This document shows, piece after piece, positions 24,401 through 35,600 of a stretch of 64,000 nucleotides of DNA. This DNA comes from Rhea pennata (taxonomy: Eukaryota > Chordata > Aves > Rheiformes > Rheidae): contig NC_084665.1 in the NCBI RefSeq assembly GCF_028389875.1, positions 18,818,001 to 18,882,000 of the forward strand, read 5' to 3'. The first letter of the stretch is position 1; each line of letters opens with the position of its first letter. The position numbers and the translations under genes were made by a program. The notes beneath the pieces are model-generated. The model ran no database searches and was not told the DNA's origin. It was given only the letters and a program-made list of their open reading frames with translations.

Positions 24401-27400
24401 ACTTCAAGATCTGCCCTACGGCTTTCAAGGTGCTTTCTTTGCAAGGTTGTGCGAGAAAACTTCCTTGTCTGACCATAATTTAAGTATCATGGGAAAATTC
24501 CAGTGACCTCAGTTCCTCTGTTAGCCTTGGAGCCTCTCAGGCTCTGATAAATAGCTCAGACTTCGTTTCCCCTGCTGGCTCTACGTCTTGTCCAGCTCTT
24601 GGACTCTCTGCTCAAGCTGCCAGTAGTGGTGGTGACTTGGGGAGCTCTTCTATGTTGTTTGCACAGGTATGTTTTCTGTGAAACGGGGGAACATGGCCAT
24701 GAGGAAGGAATGGCTGTTGGCTGTACTCATCACTGCCTTGGTCTGTTTTAGCTATGAATAAGAGGTAGAAGTTAGGTCGTTTATTTTCAGTCTGGTGAGT
24801 TTGCCCTTCTTGGTACATCTTTCTCTGCCAGGGAAAGAAACTGCTCCTGGGGAACAGGTGCAAACCTCAGAGAGCCTGTTTCCCTTTGCCACAGCGCCAA
24901 TGGCGCAAGAAGCTAGGCTTTTTCAGGCACCTGCATAAGTGAGCCACTCCTTGAAGGTTGCCCCTTCTATGGACATTACTTGTCTTCTGCATCCTGCAGC
25001 ACGCTTATAAGCATATTATAACCTAATTTAAAATGACTCAGACAAGCCCTTATTGGCACATGAGACCAAAGGGCATAATGACAAGGAAGACTTCTATGAG
25101 CCACTTCATAAAGCCAAATCCTTGGGAGTTATCAAGGCTGTAATTAGATTTGAGAATAATACAGTCCTTCCTTCCTTTCTTTCTCTCACCAGTTCTTGAC
25201 AGCAAATCAAGGAAAAAAGTTAGAGCACTCAGTTCATTCTAGTGGAGTCAGAGTATGGCTGCAGGTGCTTTACTCAATAACCTAGATTGATTGCAAGTTG
25301 GTACTAGGTAGCCTGGGGGGAGGGTGTGTATGAACATGCATGGGTCATCTGCCTTTGGCTGCATGGATCCCTTAATGTATGTGCCTTGAAATGGCCTCCT
25401 GAGCCTTAGGAGCAATTAATAATGAAATTAGCAAATAATGGCATCCACAACACACAGAGAAAACTAGCCAGTGTCTTGTTATGGGAAGAAAATGAACAAG
25501 CCAGCAGGGGACATGCTGATTGTGGCTGATTCACATTGTCGTTAAAATCCCAGCTAAAGTTTTAGCAGTCCAGGAAGATGAATTACACACTCTAACCAAC
25601 ACATGGATCAGCATGGGGTTTATTAGAAGCAGGCTATCATTTAACAATGTCAGGAGTGTATTTATTATTAAGCAGTAGACTCCACAGTTTAAATGGAAAA
25701 CCATTACTCCTCCTTAGACACCAAACAAGGTATGTTTATAAAGCCAAATGGCCAATATATTGTATGCTTGCATGAACACAAATATTGGGCCCATTTTACT
25801 GGACCTCAGGGCTTTCTGTGGTTAGCCAGGGACAAATAGACTAGAATGTTTTAAGCTATTGCACGACAAAGCTATATGCTATGTGCTAATTTTGATCCCA
25901 CAGACTCTCTGCTGTATTTGCTCTTCACCAAAGGTTGCTTTATTTATTCAAAACAAACAAACAAAAAAACAGTTAACTCTTACGGTCCTGTTTCCCATAA
26001 TACACTTATAAGGGGACGTGCCAGAACGCCATCTGAAATTGCTGTAAACTGGAGAACTGGAGCCAGTCTCTGTATCTGGCTATGTGGAGCCTGTTATTGG
26101 AAGGGTCTTGCTATACTTGCACTTTTTCAATCCCACTATCTTTCAGTACTCTATTTGTCCAGTCAATTTTAATGCCCTTTTGTGTTTCTTTCTAGTTCCC
26201 ATCAGCCAGTGTTACCACTGAACAGAGTCTGTCACAGTTCCCTGAATTCCACATAACAGTTATCCACAATCAAGTCATAAAAGCAAACTTGGTATCATCC
26301 CAACTGTAATGATTTTCATCTAGGTATGATGAATACCTCTCGCACTCTGATAGCTTGGATTTGAGCCATGCATAATTTTTACATTAATTATATCATTACT
26401 GTTTAATTGCTGCAATTAGCAGCATCACTTTCTGTGAGCTATCGCTGTCATCAGATGGCCTCCACATTCTAGCAGACTCTCTCACTTCTGCAACTAGATT
26501 CCTACCTGTAGGGGCAATCTAGGCTTTTTTCTCATATGAGATGTCCACCTAGAAAACAGACCCCTAATTCCCAAATGACAGGTCCCACGTCTACTGCAAA
26601 GTAACTATAAGCAGGAAGATTTTCTTCTGAGGATATCAAACAACTGCGTACAATTGACTAACAAAGAGCCTGAGCTGCCACCCCTTCTTAGCCAGGGCAC
26701 CTGGCACCCTAGGTGTCAAGGTGTAAAATGACACCTTTCAAAAATATTCATAGATAATGTCCTCTTCACATAGTTTCAGGTAGCTATACAAAGTGCAGGG
26801 AAATTGGAATTGGCTGTCCAAACCTGAATTTTAAGGATTTTCATAAAATCAACCTGGATGTCACCATATCCACTCCTGAAATATCATTAAATCCCACCAC
26901 CAATTGATATCCTTATCATTTAGGCCAGTGAAGACTAGGCCGGGAGTACGTTTCAGGAGGTAGATTGACACTTACCTGCTTAAGAATGTGACTGGGGCTT
27001 CAGAAGTGTTACTGGTGGTGACATAATGCAGAATGTGGATCAGTTCACAGCCATTAGAACAATGCTTCTGGAAAGCCAAGTGCTTCCTATTGTCTCATGG
27101 AGGTGTTAAATGGTGGGCTAGTGATGGGAGTTCATCTGATGTGTAACTAGTTGTGCATCTGGTGCCACCAATGGGTGCATAATAAATCTATCTTCTGACT
27201 TGTAAATGCGTTTGCTCTATGCAGACCCCTTTATGGGTGCTGGCCTCAGTTTTGTAGGATCTGGGGTGATCATCTAGCACAATAAACTGAATAGAGGCAT
27301 CTTGTAAGTAGGCACAAAACACTTTGCTTTCATTTTCTTACAGCAGGGCTGAATGAAGCCCTAACTGTTACAGCTGCAGACTACCTCTTCACTCCTTTTG

Positions 27401-30400
27401 ATTTTGTCAGTTGAAATTTTCAGGCTCAGCACTACTTCTTGTCAGTACTCTGCACTAAACTCCATTTTTAGATAATGTCACAAGGATGCTAGCACAAGAG
27501 ACTATTAATCCTATAGCTAGAACACTTGGAGAAAACTTTGGACTAGAGTACACTCTTGATACTGCCCAAGTACCAGAGTCCATGCTTCTATTCTGCAGAG
27601 GAAATTACTGTTCCAGGAATCTGGCCAGCACCCAGAGTTCCCATAATTAAAAACTACACTCTGACACTTTGAAGCCAACTTACCTCTTTAATAAGAGTCA
27701 CACTTTGTACTACAGTTGTCAGGATCAGGATCACGACTGTCTGCAACCTACCATCTGAATTTCCTCTCTCCCACTGAGCAGTAAGCTATCCACTATCAGC
27801 ACCATTAGCCATCATTACTTTACTGCGCAACATCCATCAAGCAACAAACCTTGGCATTTATTTAGCAGCAGGAAATCATTATCCAGCAGAAGTTTTTCAT
27901 GCCTTTAGATAATCTGCTTTAAGTAAGGGTCAGCCATCCAACGAGCTGCTTAAAAACTTGGTTTACCCTGAGTACAAAGACTTCCCCTCTGCCCCGATGT
28001 GTGATGATGAGGCTGTATGTATAGTTCTGGGGACTTTTGGGTGACAGTAATAGCTCTGCTGGGAGTTTCTGTTATTGTTACATTCATCTGAGTTTGCTTA
28101 CACAGACAAAAATCACTCAAGCAAAATCAGTGCCGATCACTGTGTAAGGGGGAATGATGTTAAGGTGACAGTTACATGGATTTTGCTGCATGAATATAAA
28201 CTAGTTTTGTTGGTTGGAAAAGCTGCCTTGGGAGGGGTTCAGTCTTTCATGTTTGTTTTCAAGTGCTTAGGAAGAAAGGCAGCAATTACAGAACATGGCT
28301 TAGGGTCACTTTAAGTCACTCAATGATGAACATTTATGCCACATATTACCAGCTTTTTAAAAGGCACTGTTCTGCGCCAGTGGTTACCCACTGTATAGAT
28401 AATTGTAAAACAAACTCCATATTCCAGCTGACACCCTTTCTAATTACATCTCACCTTCATTAGGCTATTAAAGTGATAAATGCTAGCAATTACATTGAAC
28501 TCTAGTGAAAACACTCTGTCTGCGACATGTACCGACTACAATGTGAGTTATTTGCCCAGGAGCCCAGCACAACTCTGCTCTCACAGTGAAGCTGTGAAGA
28601 AAAACAACAAACAAAAAGAAGCCAGTGAGACAGGGCTCAGCTGATTAGAGAGTATCTGACAGCAATCTCTTTACCTGGCATCAGACTGCTCCACTGTCAT
28701 GGGCTGATCTGTCAGGAGTGTGTGGCAGATTCTTTTCCTTTTAATTAGATCTATGCAGAAAAATGTGAGTGGATTTGGCATGTGCTTGGGAGGCAGAGCT
28801 GTCAGGCTTGCTTTGAAAGGGAATAAGGTGTTCAGAGCTGGCAGTGGGCGGGTGTGTTGTGTCCACGTGTGCTCACACATGTTGGCTCTTGCGTTCTTGC
28901 ACATGCGCTAACCCTCATGCAAAGATGCAATTTTCCACTTTCTGTCATTAGAAAGGGATATGGTGCACAGCAGTCTGCACTGGCTGCTAACAGCTCTGTC
29001 CTTAACCGAGTGGGAAGGCCACAAAAAGGATTCCCAGGTGCAGAGCTGCCCTATGGGAAAGGTGGCCTAGCCTTCCTTCCTTCCTCCCAGACATTCCCTC
29101 TGGAGAGTGGTGGAAAGAGCTAGTGAGGCATCGGGCAGCCAGGTTTTGGCTGGGCTGACAAAAGACGTTCATTCCCCTTTTGGCTGAAATGGGAGAGCAG
29201 CGGGAGGGAAGCCAGGGAAAAGAAGGGAACTCATGTGACACCTATCAAGAAGAAACAGCCTCTGCATAAACCCCTGTGTTTGTAAGTCAGCCCTGCACCC
29301 AAGGCCACCAAGCTGCTGAAGGGCTGAGGCATCCACACCGTGGAGCTAAGATGGAAAAGGCAGAGATGGCAGAGAGAAAGCAAGGTGTCCCCCAGATTAC
29401 AGGATGCGGACAGCTGTAACTCATCTCTTGTCTGTCCTTGGCACCACAAGCTTCACAAAGAAGTGGGAAGATAAGCTCATTTTGAAATTGTGTTATTATG
29501 TCTCTGCTTCATTTGCATTTAATCAGAACTGTGCTCCCAGATATCTTCCTCCAGTCGATCCCCTCCAAGAGTCCGTGCGCCCTGGTACTGCTACAGCCAA
29601 GAGAGCTGCGCTGTGGGAGCAGCCCCTGAAACAGCCCCTCAGAGCAGCATGTCCTGCTCTTCCGGGGATGGGAGGAGACTGGTAGGGGGCAGCAGCAGCT
29701 CTTTTGCAACCTAGGAACTGGCCTGAAATCACTATGCAGTGCCTGTGCCTGTGCCTTGCTGCCTGATGACTAACTGTTAATTGGATGTATATGGCTTTAT
29801 AGCAACTGCTTCAAATCTGTCCGATTTCAATATCATTGCAATTTAATTTTAAAACCTTGCAATGCTTTATTATTGCTATATATGCGGCTCATCTGAGGGA
29901 TCAGCCAGCCACTGCAGGAGCAGATGTTTCTTTTCCTGCTGGGTTGAGTCAACATTGAAGATAGTGACAAAGGTTTTCTAAAAAATAAATATGATAGCTT
30001 CTGCAAACCTTTTCCTGACGGTTGTTGTAGGGCAAGTACTGTTACTGCTAAGAGAATGCCCTGAACCAGACTGGGATCTTGAGAGCTGCTCAGAGCTGGT
30101 GATTCTGGAGACAAACAGGATTTCCCAGGAGTAAATAATTTTCTAGAGAAGGAAATCCAGCATTCTCTTACCATTTGTGATCTTCCTACGGACAGATTGA
30201 GAGTTTCTCAAATGTATTTGCTGTCTGAAATTATTTGCTGTTTACTATCATTAGGTATATTTGATTTATGAGTTTTTTCAGTCCGTTAGCAGCTCAAAGT
30301 CAAGTATTTGATACTGAAATTCCTAGCTGTGTCAATGTGTTGATTAGCTGGTCTGAATGCATAAAGATACTTAATGTGTTTCTATTTGCCAATTAAAATG

Positions 30401-31039
30401 AGTACGCGCTTTGAATATTTTGTACTACTAAAAATGGTAAGTCATTAAAATCCTTAGTAGTTGGCCTGTGTATTAAGAATACAGTCCAGAGTTGCGAAGA
30501 AACTGCTGTGGGCTGCTTATTGTTAAATGATAGCAAAAGACTTTGCTCCATCTTGTTTTGACACAAAAAGTTTTTTATTCCGCGTGTTTCATCATTGTAT
30601 CTGAGTATCTTATGGAAGTGCCTTACGCAAAGTGTTCAGCATCTGTCGCAAGTTATTTTTTCCCTTTTCACAGAAAAAGAATTGATTGAGATGAGAGGAT
30701 TTGTTTGGATACAGAGACCTTCTCCAAAAACTGCTGCTCTTAGCAAAGCTTTCTGTATCTGGTTAGTTACAGTCTCATCATCGTACTAGGTGAAACAATT
30801 TGTTGAGGTAGAAATTCTTGCGGTTTTCATCTCATCACCAAAATGGTGGAAACTCACTCGTGATGCAGAGCTTGTTTTCTGTGAAAACTGAAAGCTTTGC
30901 TCACAATACTATTCCTGCATTTCTTCTTGCTGGTAAAATCGTTTAACAGCACATTTGTAGAAAAGTAGCACGAAAGCAGCATAAACTTGGGGGGGGGGGA
31001 AACGTTAAATCTTTGAGAAAGAGGAAAGGTAATTCCTCG

Positions 31040-31650
31040 GAGAGGACCCACGGGGGTTACCCACAGAGGGCTTTCCCTGAATGCCGGCCCTTCGGCCCAT
31101 CTGTTGAAGGTGGACGGCCGCCGCGCCGCCCTGCCGTCGGCGTTGGGAGAGGCGCGCCGGGGCGGCGGCAAACCCAGCCGCCTCCGCGCGAGACGCGGTG
31201 CGGTCGCGGGGGGAGAGCGAGCGGAACCGAGGCGGGGCTGAAGGCCCGGTTGCGTGCGAGGCCGGTGCTGGGCCTGGCGGGACTTTCCGGCTGCTCGGCG
31301 GTGCCGGTGTGGCCCCGCGGGGCAGGGCAGGTCCCGCCGGGCTGGCCGGAGGTGGCTCTCCGCGCTCTGACGCCCACGCGCGCGTCGCGCCCCGGCTCAC
31401 GCCGAAGCCCCGGTGTGTGCGAAAAGGGGCCGGCGAGGCTTGCCGGGGGCCGCGTTAGCTTTAACTCGCCGCCGGCGCGAGGCGCCAACCCCGCGGTGGC
31501 GGCAGGCAGAGAGGCAGCGCCTCCCCTTACGCCTGCCGGTGCGGCGGGAGGGCACAGCAACGAGGGGCGCGTCGGGGCCCTCCTGGGGCACAGGTGAGGC
31601 TGCCTTGTTTGGGAGAAGGAAGCAAGGCCGGGGTGGGGGGGTAGCGCCGC
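31040..31650 (+). promoter_or_regulatory. CpG island, candidate promoter and 5' non-coding exon
   Basis: Composition changes sharply from A/T-rich flanks to very G+C-rich sequence dense in CpG: I count about 21 CpG in 31081-31200 alone. Sp1-type cores are present near 31159 and at 31231-31240 (GGCGGGGCTG). A run of 11 G (30989-30999) marks the left edge. On the + strand a strong splice donor CAG|GTGAGG lies at 31593/31594 and a second, AAG|GTAAGC, at 31792/31793, so a non-coding first exon ending here could splice to the CAPN13 ATG exon at 43959. It could equally serve a lncRNA. Long ORFs here on both strands (up to 194 codons) follow from the scarcity of stop codons in G+C-rich DNA and show no family resemblance. 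Confidence 0.7.
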
Positions 31651-31969
31651 CTTACCCCAAATGCCACGTTTTCCAGCCAGCTGGCGTCGCTGAATATGCC
31701 CACTGACACTGGTGGCCTTTGGTTTTGATCCGGTGGGAAATGGGCCACCAGGCAGGACACTCAGGCCTTAACTACTCCTCAGCTAGACAAAGGTAAGCGT
31801 CAGTGGTGTTTCTGAGGCAGGGTCCTGAATTATAGATTGGAATTAATTTTTCAACTAGATGCTTTCCAGTTTTGCTGCTGATTGTCTCTCTGTGCATGTT
31901 TCACCCATAAAACTCTCCCTCCCTCTCCTGGGAAGCAAACACAGAGGGATGTAAAACACAGCTCAAACT

Positions 31970-32150
31970 CCTCGCTGGCCCGAGGCGGCGAATGGTGGGG
32001 GACAGCCCCGGGCTGCCCCAGCCGCGGACTTGAGTGTGGTCTAGTCTCGGCCGTGAGAAGCCGTCACTTCCTGCTCCTCCTCCATTGCCCAGTGCTGAAC
32101 AGGGCGGCAGGGTCTAACCTCGCCTCTAAGCTGCCACTGATGGTGGCGGC
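31970..32150 (+). promoter_or_regulatory. Second GC-rich, CpG-containing block
   Basis: A smaller block with CCCGAGGCGGCG, CCCGGGCTGCC, AGCCGCGGAC and an ACTTCCTG ETS-like word continues the CpG island across a 300-base gap. It ends abruptly where a CR1 element begins at about 32156, so the insertion may have cut off the island. Confidence 0.45.
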
Positions 32151-32155
32151 AAGAA

Positions 32156-32630
32156 GAATCATAGAATCAGTAAGGTTGGAAGGGACCTCTGGAGATCATC
32201 TAGTCCAACCTCCCTGCTCAGCAGGGTCACCTAGAGAGTGTTAGACAGGGTTGCATCCAGGCAGGCCTTGAAGATCTCCAGAGAAGAGACTCCACAACCT
32301 CTCTGGGCAACCTGTGCCAGTGCTCCGTCACTCTCACAGGGAAGAAATTCCCCCTCACGTTCAGGCAGAACTGCCTGTGCTTCAATTACTGCCCATTGCC
32401 TCTTGTCCTGTCACATGGGACAACTGAAAAGCGTTTGTCCCCGTCCCCTTGACACCCTCCCTTCAGGTACTTGTACACATTGATCAGATTCCCCCCCCTC
32501 AGGCTTCTCTTCCCCAGGCTAAACAGGCCCAGCTCTCGCAGCCGTTCCTCATAGGGCAGGTGCTCCAGCCCTCTGATCATCTTCGTAGCCCTACGCTGGA
32601 CTCTCTCCAGTAGCTCCATTTCTCTCTTGC
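32156..32630 (-). mobile_element. CR1 LINE, 5'-truncated, reverse orientation, with end of reverse-transcriptase ORF
   Basis: The left end (ATCATAGAATC...GTTGGAAGGGACC) is the reverse complement of the CR1 3' terminus. The element therefore runs right to left on the minus strand. At 32386-32619 the minus strand reads an open fragment starting [20 protein letters not shown], with [13 protein letters not shown] and later [11 protein letters not shown], the C-terminal part of the CR1 ORF2 reverse transcriptase. The element is truncated at its 5' side near 32630, as is usual for CR1. The family dominates bird genomes and supports an avian source. The reading frame stays open over the fragment, suggesting modest age. 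Confidence 0.93.
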
Positions 32631-35600
32631 ACTGGGGAAAAGGGCAAAGCGTGTGTAATTACAAAGAAGCAGAAAAGCTGCTGCTTAGCAGAGCTGTAGC
32701 TCTGTGGCCTGTGTTGCAGGCCCGATAACACCCCACGTAAAACAAAGGCACAGAAATCTTTACGAAACATACTTTTAAAAGAAAGATAATCACTTGGCTT
32801 TTCCACCACGCATAATTACTGTATAACAAATAACAAAATGCCCAGAGATTTGTTAAGCCAGTTTGGTTAATAAAAAACAATAAGGATTAACTGCTCACCA
32901 ACCACCTTGTGCTTTTTATATACCCAACCGTTAAAACATAATAAAATGTTTTCAATCTTTCCTCATCCTGACATAGAGTAATTGTTTGCTAATACTATTT
33001 GGATTATATAGCTCCTGGAAGCTCCAGGCAGGGATCAAAGTCTTATTGCACCAGGCACCGTATGCATGTAACAAATAGCAGCCTGCAGCCCCGAGGAAGC
33101 CGGAGGATGGGTACCCGTACTTTATTCCAGTTTCCATCTCCTAGCAAGGCAGTCTCGTCCACTCTCTGTCTGTGGCAGTCTGGTTATTCGGAGTGACACC
33201 CATCTGCATGCCTGCCTTGTACAATTCTGCAATGTTCTCCGTAGCCCACAGTTAGTAGGAACATCCTTGGTGCTCTGGCAAGAGGATATAGAGGGAGCAA
33301 GGAAAAGGAAGGTAAATCTTTCTTCCAGGAATCAGATCTATCACGCACCAGTGTTTCCTCCTCAATGCCATTCCCTGTTGCTTGCTGGAGCGTACATTGG
33401 GTCAGACACATCATCGTTTGATTCTTCGGTTAACGGCTACCGAGGCCTGGTTTCAGTATGCAGCAACTGAAATTCAGGCTACGGGAGAGGAATAGCTTAG
33501 TCTTCTTTTCAGCACATCCCACACATACATGCCCATACAGAGTTTTGTCTTCGATGCAGTAAACAAGGAGCTATCGTAGTCCTATCCCACACTGGCAAGC
33601 ATAACGTGGCAATTCAGAGAGGTCTCAGCACAGATTGTTCCTAAACACAAAGTGTCTCATCAGAGGCAGAGAACAAACCTTTGACTGCTTGCTGTGGCAG
33701 GGTGAAGGTCCCTGGTCTGTTCCAGCGAGATGCTAGAATGGTGTTGCCTTTTCTTTTCCACTGGTGAATCAAGAGAGCTGCTCAGCTGAGCTCTGTTCAA
33801 TACTCGCTTCCTTTCTTCATCTCTTTCTGGCTCACTAGCATCAGAGTAGTTGGAGAAAATTAAATGATGGGGAGCAAGACAAGACTTTTCAGGTGGGCTG
33901 TGGGGAATATGACAGCTTCTCATCTAGCTCTTACTCCATCTTAAACCCTCTTTCATATCTGTACTGGTCTAGCGAGGTTACTGATTTGGTCTGGGAGTTT
34001 CTAATAAGCTCATCAAATTAGATTTAACATTTTCTACTTAAAAAAAAAAGTTAGGCTTAAAAATCTAACAGAATTTGAGGTACTATCATGTTATTTTCCA
34101 GACTTTTCGGACTGTCTTGTGTGCTTCCCAGCATGGAACTTGTGGAACTGCAATGGTTTTGCTCACCTCAACACAGAACAACCATTCCTGAGGCTCTTGT
34201 ACCCTGGAGCCAGTGCTGTTGGGCCTTGTCCACTCCTACCGCATCTCCCTTCACCTTCAGATGCTTTGGCATTGTCTTTCATTTTCCACTTTTCTGTTCT
34301 TTTACTGGATGAAATCATTTTGACAGAAGTGATCCTCTATAAAAGCACCTGAGAATTTGCTCATCTCTTTACACTCCTCTTTTGAATTTTGATCATTTTT
34401 CTATGCTGGTTTGTGACTGTTACATATAGCCTCCTGTGTTCAACTGCAGACATTTAATAGGGTTTGGTTTCCACCCCTCCATCTCTGAGGAGGAAGTAGG
34501 TGCTGAAAAACATCGTACAGTAAGGCTAGTAAAGTTAATTGCAACCAGTGAAGAATTTACTTTATGCATTGTGAAATACAGGTAACCAGGGAAGAAAATT
34601 AGTTGAAATGTCTGTAAAAAGTGTCAGAATGTTCACTAGGGGCCATATGCTGTTCTCTGTACTGTTATCCTATTTAAGGTATTTAATTAATACCTTGGCT
34701 ATAGTAGTGATCGTTGTTGCTCCCACATACCAATAGGGCAGAGCCGAGAGAGCGTACCTGTGTTATTAAAACGTGCTGTGCAGCTCTAGGAGGAGGCTTT
34801 CATCCTGACAAAAGCATTCAGCGGTCGAGGTAACCTGAACCCGCTTGTGTGTACTATGAGAAACCTGCTGCTCCCAAAGGAGGAGGGAAGCTGCAGCAAG
34901 GGGCTTGCGCGAGACATGGCATGCCACCAACACCGGCCTGTGACAACAGACTGGAGAACAAGAACAAACGCATGCACCCTTGCTCTTCGCTGCGCTGACG
35001 TATTCCTTAGTGCCATTCAGATTTCATATACCCTTCATGGAGCAGCAGGACGGGCCTTAGCTGCAGGGTCTTGCTCTGCCACGCAGGGAGCCACCAGTCC
35101 TCGTGGCACCCTGACAGGGTGCTTGGGTGAGTTATCTGGGCAAATGGGTGAGGTGGACCTGTCCTGTCTGTCTGAGTTGGAGACTGGCAACCCGTCCTGG
35201 TTGGCATCTTACAAACGACCTGATGTCAAGGAAGCAGGAGCTGCGCTGTATACTTTATACCACTAGTCAGCAAAGACTTGGGAGAGGTCTGAGAACTGCA
35301 AATGTTTCCAGTAAACTACCCGTGAATGATATGTGGGTCATAAATTCATTATTAAAGGTTCTGAAAAATCTGAGAAATGATTCTGAAAAACAAACAAGGG
35401 TGAGAGTTGCAAACTCTTCACTCAAGCCAAAAGCAGAACAAAAAAGTGTGGAATAAATTATTTTGTGCCAACAGAGCTCTAACAAGTGCTGGATGCAGAA
35501 GTGCTGAACAAGGACAAATAGACTGATGAAAGCAAGAACTTTACTTTTGGTATTCATTCTGCAGAGGCCTGGCTGTACTGGAGTCCCCATTGCCATGTTT

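Larger units (their letters stand above)
16831..31030. other. Intergenic region between GALNT14 and the CpG island
   Basis: No exon with a protein-like reading was found on either strand. ORFs of up to about 110 codons are unrelated to known proteins and look like chance. Recognisable pieces are a MIR-like SINE (20300-20490), T runs near 20862, 22540 and 23117, a (CTAC)n microsatellite at 21449-21467, and A/T-rich stretches with many TAAT words around 25390-25680, 26370-26450, 28440-28500 and 29770-29880, which could be conserved regulatory sequence. Confidence 0.7.

Noticed and set aside
31013..31597. 194-codon ORF and overlapping minus-strand ORFs (up to 167 codons) in the CpG island
   Set aside because: G+C-rich sequence rarely contains stops. 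The products are Arg/Gly/Pro/Ala-rich on both strands with no recognisable protein.
34847..35266. 139-codon ORF in the intergenic region
   Set aside because: No family resemblance, no splice context, and mixed composition. Chance is the simplest reading.
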